This document shows positions 7,483-15,966 of a DNA stretch of 25,554 bases, piece by piece. Source of the DNA: WGMI01 sp041739275 (lineage in GTDB: Bacteria > Bacteroidota > Bacteroidia > Flavobacteriales > Schleiferiaceae). The position numbers were made by a program, and so were the translations under genes. The stretch covers positions 1 through 25,554 of the forward strand of contig JBGSOF010000024.1 in NCBI GenBank assembly GCA_041739275.1, written 5' to 3'. Position 1 is the stretch's first letter. The number at the start of each line of letters is the position of its first letter. The notes beneath the pieces are model-generated. The model worked only from the letters and a program-made list of their open reading frames with translations. It ran no database searches and was not told the DNA's origin.

Positions 7483-7525
7483 CGGTCGGCTCATTTGGAG
7501 TACAGTAACTCAAGACACAGAACGA

Positions 7526-7804
7526 TCAAGACAAATGCCGCTGCACATCGATCCAACCGCCGCCGTTGTAGAGATCAGAGAGGCCCTGAGATTTCAAGAA
7601 CTCCACCGCGCGTCCGCTGCGAGCACCGCTGCGGCAGCACAAAATCAAAGGGCTTCCGAGCTGTTTAAACTCCGCGATTCGCCCTTCGACCTCGTCGAGC
7701 GGAATATTGATCGAACCTTCGACATGCCCCTCGGCAAACTCAGCAGGGGTGCGTACATCTACAATTCGCATGCTTTCTTTTTTCAGTAACTCGTCCAGTT
7801 TCAT
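7526..7804 (-). CDS. Cytoplasmic single-domain rhodanese
   Basis: 92-aa rhodanese-like protein without a signal peptide. Motifs in order are RIVDVRTPAEFAEGHVEGS, NIPLDEV, the active-site loop CCRSGARSG (the second cysteine, about residue 57, is the catalytic position) and the closing YNGGGW. It is short, close to the minimal rhodanese fold. The start chosen is the ATG at 7804; a GTG lies one codon upstream (7807). It sits on the same strand as the exported rhodanese and DUF6132 genes and diverges from ruvB across an 86-base gap. Role in sulfur transfer is inferred from the family. Confidence 0.9.
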   Translation of the reverse strand: MKLDELLKKESMRIVDVRTPAEFAEGHVEGSINIPLDEVEGRIAEFKQLGSPLILCCRSGARSGRAVEFLKSQGLSDLYNGGGWIDVQRHLS

Positions 7805-7890
7805 CACTTTTTCAATTTGAAGGGTTAAGATAGACCAAGGGTCTTGATTATCGGACGATCGGCTGCGCGCGATAGACGAACTTCGCGTTT

Positions 7891-8931
7891 ATGAATCCGC
7901 ACCTCAATTCGGATGCCGGTCGAATGCAACCCGACGAAGTCGAGTTCGAACGCAAATTGCGCCCCTCGAGCTTCGACGATTTTGCAGGTCAAGATCAGGT
8001 AATCGAAAACCTCAAAATCTTTGTCGTGGCGGCCAATCGCAGAGGAGAGGCCCTCGACCACGTCTTGCTGCACGGCCCGCCCGGCTTGGGCAAGACCACA
8101 CTGGCCAGCATTTTGGCCAACGAACTCGGCGTGAATTTGAGAATTACCTCGGGCCCCGTGCTCGACAAGCCCGGAGATTTGGCAGGTTTGTTGACCAATC
8201 TGGGCGAGCGCGACATCCTTTTTGTCGACGAAATTCACCGATTGAGCCCCTTGGTTGAGGAGTATTTGTATTCGGCCATGGAAGACTTCCGCATCGACAT
8301 CATGATCGAAAGCGGCCCCAATGCCCGGAGCGTGCAGATCGGTTTGAATCCGTTTACCCTCGTCGGAGCCACCACCCGTTCCGGTTTGCTCACGGCCCCC
8401 TTGCGCGCGCGTTTTGGCATCAATTCTCGGCTCGAGTACTACCGCGTCGAACTCTTGGCCAGCATCGTCGAGAGGGCTTCGCACATTCTCAAAGTCCCCA
8501 CCGAAGCCGAGGCGTCTCTCGAAATTGCGCGCAGAAGCCGCGGAACCCCGCGCATCGCAAACGCCTTGCTCCGGCGCCTCCGCGATTTTGCCCAGGTTAA
8601 AGGCGAAGGGGTCATCACCAACGAAATCGCGAAATACGGCCTCGACTCCTTGCAAGTTGATGAAGCGGGTTTAGACGAAATGGACCATAAGATTTTGCGC
8701 ACCCTCATCGAAAAGTTTTCGGGAGGCCCCGTAGGTATGGGCACGATTGCCACCGCCGTGGGCGAGCAAGCCGAGACCCTCGAAGAAGTCTACGAGCCCT
8801 ATTTGATTCAAGAAGGCTTTTTGCACCGAACCCCGCGCGGGCGCATGGCCACCGAAAGGGCCTATCGCCACATCGGCCTCGGCGCCAGTTTTCGCAGTCC
8901 GGGACAATCTGACCTATTCGACCCGAGATGA
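7891..8931 (+). CDS. ruvB: Holliday junction helicase subunit RuvB
   Basis: AAA+ ATPase motor that, with RuvA, drives branch migration of Holliday junctions in recombination and repair; a cytoplasmic hexameric ring. The 346-aa length is normal. Walker A GPPGLGKTT is at 62-70, Walker B VDEIH at 112-116, the sensor segment GATTRSG at 158-164 and the arginine-finger region RARFG at 171-175. The C-terminal winged-helix domain (about 255-335) includes GGPVGMGTIA and the HRTPRGR motif. Its stop overlaps the queG start by 4 bases (ATGA). ruvA and ruvC are not in the window. No clear promoter box was found in the 86-base region shared with the divergent rhodanese gene. Confidence 0.97.
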   Translation: MNPHLNSDAGRMQPDEVEFERKLRPSSFDDFAGQDQVIENLKIFVVAANRRGEALDHVLLHGPPGLGKTTLASILANELGVNLRITSGPVLDKPGDLAGLLTNLGERDILFVDEIHRLSPLVEEYLYSAMEDFRIDIMIESGPNARSVQIGLNPFTLVGATTRSGLLTAPLRARFGINSRLEYYRVELLASIVERASHILKVPTEAEASLEIARRSRGTPRIANALLRRLRDFAQVKGEGVITNEIAKYGLDSLQVDEAGLDEMDHKILRTLIEKFSGGPVGMGTIATAVGEQAETLEEVYEPYLIQEGFLHRTPRGRMATERAYRHIGLGASFRSPGQSDLFDPR

Positions 8932-9908
8932 GCCCCGATTCGCCCGAAGGTCGGGCGGCCTTCCTCAAGGAAAGAGCATTGATGCACGGTTTCCTCGATT
9001 GCAAGGTGGCCATGGCGGGATTTCTCGAAACAGAGGCTCCGCTCTTTGAGCAATGGTTGCAAAAAGGCTATCAGGCCGACATGCGCTGGCTCGAAAACAA
9101 CTTCGACTTGCGCATGGATCCACGGCTGTTGCTGCCCGGAGCGCGCTCGGTCGTCTGTTTGAGCTTCGGATACGCCCCCGAAAAAAGCATGAGTGCGTCA
9201 GGGCCCAAAATCGCGCGCTACGCCTACGGGCGCGACTATCACAAAGTGCTCAAAAAGAAGCTCAAGAACTTGCTTTTGGAACTTCGAGCGCGCTTCGGCG
9301 CATTTGAGGGCCGGGGCTTTGTCGACTCGGCGCCGGTGCACGAACGCGCCTGGGCAAAGCGCTCAGGGCTTGGCTGGATCGGCAAAAACAGCTTGCTTTT
9401 GAGCCGGAATGCAGGTTCGTATTTCTTTTTGGCGGTTTTGGTCACCGAGCTTGAAATTGCCCCCGATGCCCCGGTCGCCGACCATTGCGGGAGCTGCACT
9501 CGCTGCATAGACGCCTGCCCAACACAGGCTATTGTGGCCGACGGAGTCGTAGACAGCAATCGATGTATTTCGTACCACACCATCGAGCTCGAGTCTGTGG
9601 TGCCTGCCGAGTTTCGCAAAGACTTGAACAACTGGGTTTTTGGTTGCGATATCTGCCAAGAAGTCTGCCCTTGGAATCGATTCTCCAAACCTCACCACGA
9701 GGCTGATTTTCGGGCGCCGGTCGAGCTATTTAGCTGGGGGGCAGAGGAGTGGCTTCAACTCGAAGAAGAGACATTCGAGCGCGTCTTTGGCCTGAGCCCG
9801 CTCAAAAGAGCCGGTTTCGACAAAGTCAAACAGACGCTCAGCCTGCTCCAGTTCGAGGAGCCGAATTCGGAGAGTCAGAGTGAATCGAGCGAAACTTCTT
9901 CTGCCTGA
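8928..9908 (+). CDS. queG: Epoxyqueuosine reductase QueG
   Basis: Cobalamin-dependent iron-sulfur enzyme that reduces epoxyqueuosine to queuosine in tRNA, the last step of queuosine synthesis; cytoplasmic. The 326-aa protein carries the cluster-binding sets CGSCTRCIDACP (C187, C190, C193, C197) and CDICQEVCP (C240, C243, C247) plus C213, sufficient for two [4Fe-4S] clusters. The FVDSAPVHER segment holds the expected catalytic aspartate (D133), and GWIGKNSLLL is a family signature. The C-terminus ends in a Ser/Glu-rich tail. It overlaps ruvB by 4 bases, indicating translational coupling, and its 3' end overlaps the convergent Omp28 lipoprotein gene by 34 bases. Confidence 0.96.
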   Translation: MSPDSPEGRAAFLKERALMHGFLDCKVAMAGFLETEAPLFEQWLQKGYQADMRWLENNFDLRMDPRLLLPGARSVVCLSFGYAPEKSMSASGPKIARYAYGRDYHKVLKKKLKNLLLELRARFGAFEGRGFVDSAPVHERAWAKRSGLGWIGKNSLLLSRNAGSYFFLAVLVTELEIAPDAPVADHCGSCTRCIDACPTQAIVADGVVDSNRCISYHTIELESVVPAEFRKDLNNWVFGCDICQEVCPWNRFSKPHHEADFRAPVELFSWGAEEWLQLEEETFERVFGLSPLKRAGFDKVKQTLSLLQFEEPNSESQSESSETSSA

Positions 9909-10720
9909 AGTACTTCCTGGGTGGCGTTGTCGTAGACAAACACGACGAGTTTGCAGTTTTCGGCTGTGTAGGCCGAAGGCACGAAATACGAAAATGAAGT
10001 ATTGATCTGCTCGCCGGTCGCACCGCCCGAAGCGATTTGTTGCCCAAAGGCTGAATTGAGCGAAGTGCGAAAGACGTTGTTGTGCACGTAGTCCGGGTCT
10101 CGGGTGTCGTCGGGCTGGAGTTGGGGGGCCACAATGCCGCTCTCGCACAACCAAAGGCAGAGATAAAGATCTCTATTGCTCTGGCTGAGCAGAGTGCTTT
10201 GCACCGTCGCGCTCAAAAGACGATTGGAAGGCTCGTAATCTCCATTGATTTCAATTTTGAGCTCCGCCACCTCTTGATTGATCTGAGACACCAGCGAAGG
10301 CCAGGAGGTGTAATATTTGAGCTGGGCCACACCACTTGCGGTATAGTCCAACCGACTCACCATACCCGCGGGCTGAAAGCTGACTCTAAAAAATTGCTGC
10401 AATAGATTTCCTTCGGGTGTTCTGAATTCGGTCGGATAACCATTTGTTGGGTCGGGAGCCGTAAAGGCATCAGAACCTGCATGAATGGCCACCGCTATGC
10501 TCCGACCGGGCAACAGACTGTCGATTCTGGCTATCTCCTTCGATGCCTTCGGGCAGTTTTTGCAACGGTGCCCCGTAAAGTCCTCGATCAACGCCTTGCG
10601 CAAAACTTGAGTGGTGTCGGGAGGAGGTAAAACCCCCGTTTTGAGCGGTTGGTCGATGTAGTCGCAGCCGATGGTGGCCAAGAGCAAAACGATCAGAGAA
10701 GGTGCGAAAAGGTTTTTCAT
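9875..10720 (-). CDS. Omp28-related outer-membrane lipoprotein
   Basis: 281-aa lipoprotein with signal peptide and lipobox ATIGC (C19). The mature protein begins with a thioredoxin-like segment, LIEDFTGHRCKNCPKA, that carries a CxxC pair (C53, C56), followed by the AVAIHAG strand usual in Omp28-type proteins. The rest is beta-rich with no further recognised domain. Omp28 proteins are Bacteroidota surface proteins of poorly known role. The CxxC pair suggests thiol chemistry or a structural disulfide; which one cannot be told. The start codon lies 3 bases after the DUF6029 stop, so it is the last gene of a tlpA-like/DUF6029/Omp28 operon. Its 3' end overlaps queG by 34 bases. Confidence 0.87.
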   Translation of the reverse strand: MKNLFAPSLIVLLLATIGCDYIDQPLKTGVLPPPDTTQVLRKALIEDFTGHRCKNCPKASKEIARIDSLLPGRSIAVAIHAGSDAFTAPDPTNGYPTEFRTPEGNLLQQFFRVSFQPAGMVSRLDYTASGVAQLKYYTSWPSLVSQINQEVAELKIEINGDYEPSNRLLSATVQSTLLSQSNRDLYLCLWLCESGIVAPQLQPDDTRDPDYVHNNVFRTSLNSAFGQQIASGGATGEQINTSFSYFVPSAYTAENCKLVVFVYDNATQEVLQAEEVSLDSL

Positions 10721-10723
10721 CGG

Positions 10724-12454
10724 TCAAAAAGTGCTGGTTATGGTGAGGCCCATCGAAGTCGAAGCGGGCACAACTCGGCAGATTCCGCCTACGCAGAAAA
10801 TTCCTTGTTGCTGCCGGCCCATATTGAGTTGAAATCGAGTTGTCCCCGTGTTGTAGCCCGCAGAGAGCAGCGGGTAGTGCAAGCGGCGAGATTCGTCGGC
10901 ATTGCCGTAATTCCAAATGTCTTGAATGGCAAAAAACCAATTGGGGGCAATGCTGTATTCCAACAGCAACATGGCGATGTCGCCTCGGTCTTGTTCGGTA
11001 AACAAGCCCTGAACCTCAAAGCGCAGGCTGTGCTTGGGTTTGATTTTCCACAATCCTTCGAAAACGACCGCGTTGATGTAGGCCATATCGGCCCGAGACG
11101 GATCGTTCAAAATGACGGTGTCGTTTAACCCCCCTGAATTCGTAGCCGAACCGAGAATTCCTTGATTGTATTCGATGTTGAAGTAGGTGATCGTGGCCTT
11201 GAAATTCTTGCTCAGACTTCGGGCATAAGACACATTGATGTCTTGAAAATACCGAATATCGCCTTGCTTGAACCACTGGGTTTGATAACCGTCGGTTCCC
11301 GACTGTCCGATCGACGTTTCAGCGTCTACGGGTTCTTTTGCGATGGAATGGGCATCGGAATAATTCAATCCAAGCGAACCGCCTCTCTTGCCGCCCAGCC
11401 AGCTCTCTTTTGGGAGTTGAAAACTAAATTCGAGTTGAAGTCCGGATTCGCCATTTATCTGAGTGGCGTAGGGGTAAAGTGAGGGGAGTGCGTAAGTGTG
11501 AAATTTAGTTGTCGGGGGCAAATAATTCATAAAGAGCTCGAATTGACCCGCGTTTCGGTCAGAACGAAAGCTCATGTTATCGATGAATTTATAAGCACCC
11601 GAAAATCCGAAGCCTTTTGCGGTGTAGTTCACAGTGGTGATGCTCCCGCCCCCGGGTTTGAAAATATAGCCGTTGTCGGCCGAGGGGTCGTTGATTTTCA
11701 TCGCCCATTCGGTGTTCAGGCTCAGGCCTTTAAACCCATACCCCAAACGCGCGGCACCCGCTCCGACGTTTTCGGGCAAATTGTAAAATGGGTCGTTGGC
11801 TTCTTGGTATTTGCTGGTAAAACTCAGCCCGAAGTTGAGTCTGTTCTTTTTTTCGGCCCAAGAATCGAGCAGTTCGTTGAGGTTGACTTCGGCATCGATG
11901 CCGCGCACCACTCCGGGGCCTTTGGTAAAATAAACCCTTTGCCGCCCAAGGATTCCCTTGAAATAAAGACCGTCTATTGGGGTGTATTTCAGGCGAATCC
12001 CGTCCATGGCATTGTCGAGACCGAGCAGGCGCTCCTCGTAGGTTCGATGAACCAATCCGCTGCCGAATTGCTCATAAAAGTTTCCGACGGTAATGTCGAG
12101 CCGATCGCGCTTCCACTGCAAAAAGCGATAAGTGATTCCCTCTCCGACAAACCCGGGGGGATAACCGAGAATCGGGTTCTGATAATTTTCGTATCGAAGC
12201 CCTGCGGTAATTTCTCCCCAACTTTGAGTGCGTTGGTAGATGAGGTTGGCAAAGCCTTGGCCGAGAAATTGCTCGTCCGGGTAGTCGCTTCCGTCGGGGT
12301 CGAGTTCGTCATCCTTGAAATACAAGTAGCCGTCGAACTGAAAGTTTCCGTGGAGCGAGCCGTAATTGGGTTCGGGGGTTTGTGCCTGAAGTTTTAGGCT
12401 TGAAGCGGCAGCCATCATCCAGAGGACGGCGAGCCGTTCGATCTTCCTTTTCAA
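10724..12454 (-). CDS. DUF6029 family outer-membrane protein
   Basis: About 576 aa, beta-rich throughout, with alternating aromatic/polar strands and a C-terminal phenylalanine (LTITSTF) as in outer-membrane barrels. It matches what I recall of DUF6029, a Bacteroidota family found beside TlpA-like and Omp28 genes; its function is unknown. The open frame extends upstream to 12544 but that would overlap the tlpA-like gene by 83 bases. I place the start at TTG 12454, 7 bases after that gene's stop, because it gives a normal signal peptide (MKRKIERLAVLWMMAA, cleavage near LQA/Q); the first internal ATG would leave no charged n-region. Downstream, the Omp28 lipoprotein gene begins 3 bases after the stop. 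Confidence 0.82.
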   Translation of the reverse strand: MKRKIERLAVLWMMAAASSLKLQAQTPEPNYGSLHGNFQFDGYLYFKDDELDPDGSDYPDEQFLGQGFANLIYQRTQSWGEITAGLRYENYQNPILGYPPGFVGEGITYRFLQWKRDRLDITVGNFYEQFGSGLVHRTYEERLLGLDNAMDGIRLKYTPIDGLYFKGILGRQRVYFTKGPGVVRGIDAEVNLNELLDSWAEKKNRLNFGLSFTSKYQEANDPFYNLPENVGAGAARLGYGFKGLSLNTEWAMKINDPSADNGYIFKPGGGSITTVNYTAKGFGFSGAYKFIDNMSFRSDRNAGQFELFMNYLPPTTKFHTYALPSLYPYATQINGESGLQLEFSFQLPKESWLGGKRGGSLGLNYSDAHSIAKEPVDAETSIGQSGTDGYQTQWFKQGDIRYFQDINVSYARSLSKNFKATITYFNIEYNQGILGSATNSGGLNDTVILNDPSRADMAYINAVVFEGLWKIKPKHSLRFEVQGLFTEQDRGDIAMLLLEYSIAPNWFFAIQDIWNYGNADESRRLHYPLLSAGYNTGTTRFQLNMGRQQQGIFCVGGICRVVPASTSMGLTITSTF

Positions 12455-12461
12455 GTCGCGT

Positions 12462-12989
12462 TTAGTGGATTTCAATTGCCTCTCCGCGAGACAACTTTTG
12501 GATGAGTTCGTAGAGGATGTCTTCGTCTCCGCTGGCATAGCCATTGTGCTGCCAAACGATGTTGCCGTTGCCGTCGAGCAAGAAAGTGTGCGGAATGGTA
12601 TTGACGTTTAGCAGTCTTTTCAGATCTCCATTTTCGTCTATGTATACTTCGTATTCCCAGCCTTCTCCCTGTACAAAGGGTCCCACTTTGGCAGAATTTC
12701 GGGCGTCGTCGATCGAGATGGCGACCACCTTAACCCCGGTCTCGGCCTGCCAGTCGGCATAGCTGTCTTTGATCGTGCTGAGTTCGCGGATGCAGGGTTT
12801 GCACCACGTGGCCCACATCGAAACCACCATTGGTTTGCCCTGGTTCGAGATTTCGGCGGTTGAAACTTGCTTGCCTTCAGGGGTTTTTACAGTGGCTTGG
12901 GGCAAGCGGTCTCCCGGGTTCTGGGCCTGAAGCAGCCCGAAGCTGAGGCATCCGAAAACCAGTAGAGCCCATCGTTGATTCTGATCCAT
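12462..12989 (-). CDS. TlpA-like periplasmic thioredoxin
   Basis: 175-aa exported thiol-disulfide protein. A signal peptide (1-22, ending LLQA) precedes an AhpC/TSA-TlpA type thioredoxin fold: GDRLPQATV, then MWATWCKPCIREL with the active-site cysteines C63 and C66, VVAISIDD, and the cis-proline motif TIPHTFLLD. The open frame continues to an upstream ATG at 13052, but that extension reads through the terminator hairpin of the preceding gene, so ATG 12989 is preferred. The DUF6029 gene starts 7 bases after the stop. Position suggests it keeps the CxxC-bearing Omp28 proteins of this cluster in the right redox state (inference). Confidence 0.9.
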   Translation of the reverse strand: MDQNQRWALLVFGCLSFGLLQAQNPGDRLPQATVKTPEGKQVSTAEISNQGKPMVVSMWATWCKPCIRELSTIKDSYADWQAETGVKVVAISIDDARNSAKVGPFVQGEGWEYEVYIDENGDLKRLLNVNTIPHTFLLDGNGNIVWQHNGYASGDEDILYELIQKLSRGEAIEIH

Positions 12990-13008
12990 CGTTTGAGAGA
13001 GTGGGGTT

Positions 13009-13044
13009 AAAAAAAAGGGAGGAGAAGTTTCCTCCTCCTCCCTT
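13009..13044 (-). terminator. Intrinsic terminator after the Omp28/T9SS gene
   Basis: On the minus strand a perfect 10-bp stem (AAGGGAGGAG at 13044-13035, CTCCTCCCTT at 13024-13015) with a 10-base loop runs into a tract of T residues (down to 13009). It begins 24 bases past the stop of the upstream gene and ends 19 bases before the tlpA-like start, so it should separate or attenuate transcription between them. Confidence 0.85.
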
Positions 13045-13068
13045 AGAAACAAGCATCGTGCCCGATTT

Positions 13069-15024
13069 TTAGCGAAGAACGGGGATCATGCGCACACTGC
13101 GCTTGCCGTTGTTTTCTACGCTCAACTGATAGGTGCCCGCGGCCAGATCGGCTACGTCCATCACAAAGCGGTCGGAAGCGTTGACGTCTTTGATGTCCAT
13201 TTCGCGCACCACAGCGCCGAGGCTGTTGGTCAAGGTAGCGGTCGCGGCACCTTGGCCTTCAAAGCTCAACACCACTTCGCTCGAAGCGGGAACGGGATAC
13301 ACGCTCAAACCTTCGATTTGATTTTCTTCGACGCCAATGGGTTGGCTTCCCACATAAATGTTGTCGATATACAAACAGTTGCCGAAACCTGAAGTCGCTT
13401 CAAACTTAAACAGCACTTCTGTTTGACCATTGAATGCCGAAAGGTCGATTTCGTTGCGACCCCATTGGTTGGCCTGTGGATAAAAACGACCGGTTCCAAC
13501 CGCGGCAGAAGTGGCCAAGGCGGTTCCGGTTTTGCTCCAAAGCGAAGTCCAAGTGGCACCGCAATCTGACGAAGCAAACACTTCGAGCTTATCGGGTTCG
13601 GGCGTTGTTGAAGAATAGGGGGCATGAGCGCGATCAAAATAGAGTTTTGCTCCGCTCAAGTTACTCAAATTCACTTTTTCAGTGAGTATTTTCGAAACGA
13701 CACCTGCGTCGATGGCGTAGAAATCAACTCGCAATGACTTGGCAGAGAGACCAAAACCGCCTAAAAGCTGAGGTACGCCTGCAATCTGCTGGTTTACAAC
13801 AAAGACACGGCCAGAAAGATCTTCGAGCAAGAACTCGGTGGGGAAACCACCCAAGGCAGGAGCTTCAAAGGTTTGGGTGTATGGTGAAGCGGCGACATTT
13901 TGAGAAATGACCGAATACAGGCCATTGTCTTCGTTGTTAAAGCCGTTTCCGTCTCTCGCTCCGTCTACAGAAATCACATAAGCGCGGATTTCTGAAGCCC
14001 CGGTTACTTGCACCGTGGGGAATGTCACCGTAGCGCTTGCGCCGGTTGCCAGGCTTCCACCCCAGTTTTGAGTTACTTCGGCACCTCCGTTGAGCGTGTA
14101 TGCTACCACCGCCGAAGAAATGCTCGAGGCCGTGTTGTTGGTGATGCTCACTTGGGGAACAAAGCTGTAGTTGCAGTATCCGCTATTCGGAGTGGCATAG
14201 GCCACGGCGACGTCTTTAAGTGGAGTAACCAAAGGCTGGGGAGCGCTGAAAGAAGCCTGATGAACCGCTTTATCGCCATCGCTTTGGATGAAGGCAACTA
14301 CAGAAAGCTCTTCGTAGTCGTAGGTGTAGGTCGGAACAGTAACCGAAAAGTTGAATGACTGGCTTTGACCGGCTGTCCAGGTTCCGGGAAGGGCTGTGCC
14401 TGAAGAGTTGGGAACCATGTCGCGCATCACGCCTTCGAACTTGGTCTCTCCGTTGCTGCCGGGGGCTGAGGCGAATTGAATTTCGCGTTCGGCGATGGCG
14501 ACGTGCAATTTGAGGGCACCTGTTGAACTAAACGCACCTACTGAAGTAACGGTTACGTCGATGGTCATGGTCGAGGCATCAGCACTCAAAGAATGCGTCA
14601 GAACCATATTGAACGGTGCCGCAACGGCATAAGCCGCATCGATCTTGGCTTGATTCAAACACGCAGGAGCGGCGAGATAGGCATTGCAGTCGTTGGGAAC
14701 GGCGGTTCCGTTGATGTAAGCCGATGGAACTCCTGATGGAGTGTAATAATTGAAGCGAACGTCCACTTCCGATGGATTTGCCACGTTCATCGGGTCGAAG
14801 CCCGGAAAGTCTGTTTGGTACTTCAATCCGATGATTTTGGTCGGATTGGCATCGAGCAAAGAATTGAAGGCGGGGTTTTGCGATGCGCACGGACCGCAAG
14901 AGGCATTCGTGAACTCTTCGGCCAAAACCAAGCGCTGTTGAGCAAAGGCCTCAGCTCCGAAAAGCGCGGCGAAACCCAATGCGCCCGTCAAAAACCGGGT
15001 GTAGAATCGAGACATAGAAGTCAT
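13069..15024 (-). CDS. T9SS-secreted Omp28-like protein with type A sorting domain
   Basis: 651-aa secreted or cell-surface protein. A signal peptide (1-28, ending EAFA before QQ) is followed by an Omp28-like thioredoxin-type segment, LAEEFTNASCGPCASQNP (C43, C46), then an Omp28 region to about 270, CARDB/adhesion-like beta domains (about 275-400), a jelly-roll-like region with paired cysteines (about 400-560), and a C-terminal T9SS type A sorting domain (about 570-651, with SVYPVPASSEV and LAAGTYQLSVENNGK). The sorting domain directs export through the type IX system and is normally removed at the surface. The start at 15024 gives the signal peptide; an ATG at 15057 lies too far upstream. 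It heads the redox cluster but is separated from it by a terminator. Confidence 0.9.
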   Translation of the reverse strand: MTSMSRFYTRFLTGALGFAALFGAEAFAQQRLVLAEEFTNASCGPCASQNPAFNSLLDANPTKIIGLKYQTDFPGFDPMNVANPSEVDVRFNYYTPSGVPSAYINGTAVPNDCNAYLAAPACLNQAKIDAAYAVAAPFNMVLTHSLSADASTMTIDVTVTSVGAFSSTGALKLHVAIAEREIQFASAPGSNGETKFEGVMRDMVPNSSGTALPGTWTAGQSQSFNFSVTVPTYTYDYEELSVVAFIQSDGDKAVHQASFSAPQPLVTPLKDVAVAYATPNSGYCNYSFVPQVSITNNTASSISSAVVAYTLNGGAEVTQNWGGSLATGASATVTFPTVQVTGASEIRAYVISVDGARDGNGFNNEDNGLYSVISQNVAASPYTQTFEAPALGGFPTEFLLEDLSGRVFVVNQQIAGVPQLLGGFGLSAKSLRVDFYAIDAGVVSKILTEKVNLSNLSGAKLYFDRAHAPYSSTTPEPDKLEVFASSDCGATWTSLWSKTGTALATSAAVGTGRFYPQANQWGRNEIDLSAFNGQTEVLFKFEATSGFGNCLYIDNIYVGSQPIGVEENQIEGLSVYPVPASSEVVLSFEGQGAATATLTNSLGAVVREMDIKDVNASDRFVMDVADLAAGTYQLSVENNGKRSVRMIPVLR

Positions 15025-15044
15025 TTTTGGGGTTAAACGAAGGG

Positions 15045-15052
15045 CTAAGGTA
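15045..15052 (-). promoter_or_regulatory. Candidate -7 box (TACCTTAG) for the Omp28/T9SS gene
   Basis: TACCTTAG on the minus strand differs from TAnnTTTG at one position and lies 20 bases upstream of the ATG at 15024. No clear -33 element. Confidence 0.35.
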
Positions 15053-15177
15053 CACAAGCCAAATGTTAAATCTTACGGAACAAAGCCTTCTGCAAGAATT
15101 TTGAGAAATTCCAACCCGCGAACGGCCTTGTGCGTATTCTCCATGATGGACGTTCCCACTTTCCAAAACTGAAATTG

Positions 15178-15200
15178 TCGCGAATTGCTTATATTCGCGA
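15178..15200. promoter_or_regulatory. Inverted repeat overlapping a candidate -7 box
   Basis: TCGCGAAT (15178-15185) and ATTCGCGA (15193-15200) form a perfect 8-bp dyad with a 7-base spacer. A -7-like box for the plus-strand gene, TATATTCG (15190-15197, one mismatch to TAnnTTTG), lies inside the right half, about 38 bases before the ATG at 15236. The geometry fits an operator for a dimeric regulator, but no regulator gene is adjacent. Confidence 0.35.
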
Positions 15201-15235
15201 TTGACCTCTTTGCTTAATTGAATTTAGAAGTACGC

Positions 15236-15952
15236 ATGAAGACACTGCTTCGCTCGCTCGCCTTATCTCTCGCCCTGCCTCTGGGCTTGGGCGCTCAAAA
15301 TTTGAACATCGTTTCTTTCGATACCCTCGTTCAGGGAAACGCGAACACGGCGACGGACATTTTTGCCAAAGCGGCCATTCAAAACGTCGGCAGTTCGACC
15401 ATCGACGTGCGCGTAAAGAGGCATGTTTTGACTTCGAACCCGCTTACCGACGAAAACGCCATTTGCTGGGTGGTGTGCTACGATCAAGCCACCGAAGTCT
15501 CTCTTTTTACCATCGATTTGGATCCGGGCCAAACGAGTACTTCTGATTTTACAGGCCACGTCTATCCCGATGCCGATGGAACGGAATGGAACGGCCAAAT
15601 TGCCTATACCTTTTACGATGACGCCAACCCGAACGACAGCGCGCGGATCGTGGTTCGTTTTGAGACGGTGCGCGGCTTGAATGCCCCCGACCTCAACAAG
15701 AATGCTTGGAAGGTTTACCCGAACCCCGCAGACCAGTATGTCGAGTTTTCGATCGATGCTCAGCGGTACAAGAATGCTTCTTTGGTGATCACCGATTTGC
15801 TCGGACACACGGTGCGCAAAAAGAACTTCACCCAAGGCGAGACCCGCGCGCGCCTGAGTACGTCCGATTTAAAAGGAGGGGTGTATTTCTACACTGTACT
15901 CGTTGATGGCAAAGCCGTAGAAACGCGCAAATTGGTGGTCAGCCACCGATAA
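15236..15952 (+). CDS. Small T9SS type A sorting-domain protein
   Basis: 238-aa secreted protein. The signal peptide (MKTLLRSLALSLALPLGLGA, about 1-20) is followed by one beta-sandwich-like domain (about 22-145), with two nearby cysteines in CWVVC, which resembles a CARDB/DUF11-type adhesion fold though I cannot name it. The C-terminal T9SS type A domain (about 150-238) shows KVYPNPADQYVEFS, TDLLGHTV and LKGGVYFYTV. A TTG six codons upstream is in frame, but ATG 15236 begins the signal peptide. It diverges from the Omp28/T9SS gene across a 211-base region with an inverted repeat, and is followed by hairpins and a terminator. Function unknown. Confidence 0.88.
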   Translation: MKTLLRSLALSLALPLGLGAQNLNIVSFDTLVQGNANTATDIFAKAAIQNVGSSTIDVRVKRHVLTSNPLTDENAICWVVCYDQATEVSLFTIDLDPGQTSTSDFTGHVYPDADGTEWNGQIAYTFYDDANPNDSARIVVRFETVRGLNAPDLNKNAWKVYPNPADQYVEFSIDAQRYKNASLVITDLLGHTVRKKNFTQGETRARLSTSDLKGGVYFYTVLVDGKAVETRKLVVSHR

Positions 15953-15966
15953 GAATATTTAACATT

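Noticed and set aside
7825..8655. 276-codon frame opposite ruvB
   Set aside because: Antisense shadow; ruvB is unambiguous on the other strand.
11498..12397. 299-codon frame opposite the DUF6029 gene
   Set aside because: Antisense shadow of a beta-rich protein; no recognisable motif, and the sense gene fits the operon spacing.
12990..13052. 21-residue N-terminal extension of the TlpA-like protein
   Set aside because: It would translate the terminator hairpin of the preceding gene, and it places the signal peptide internally.
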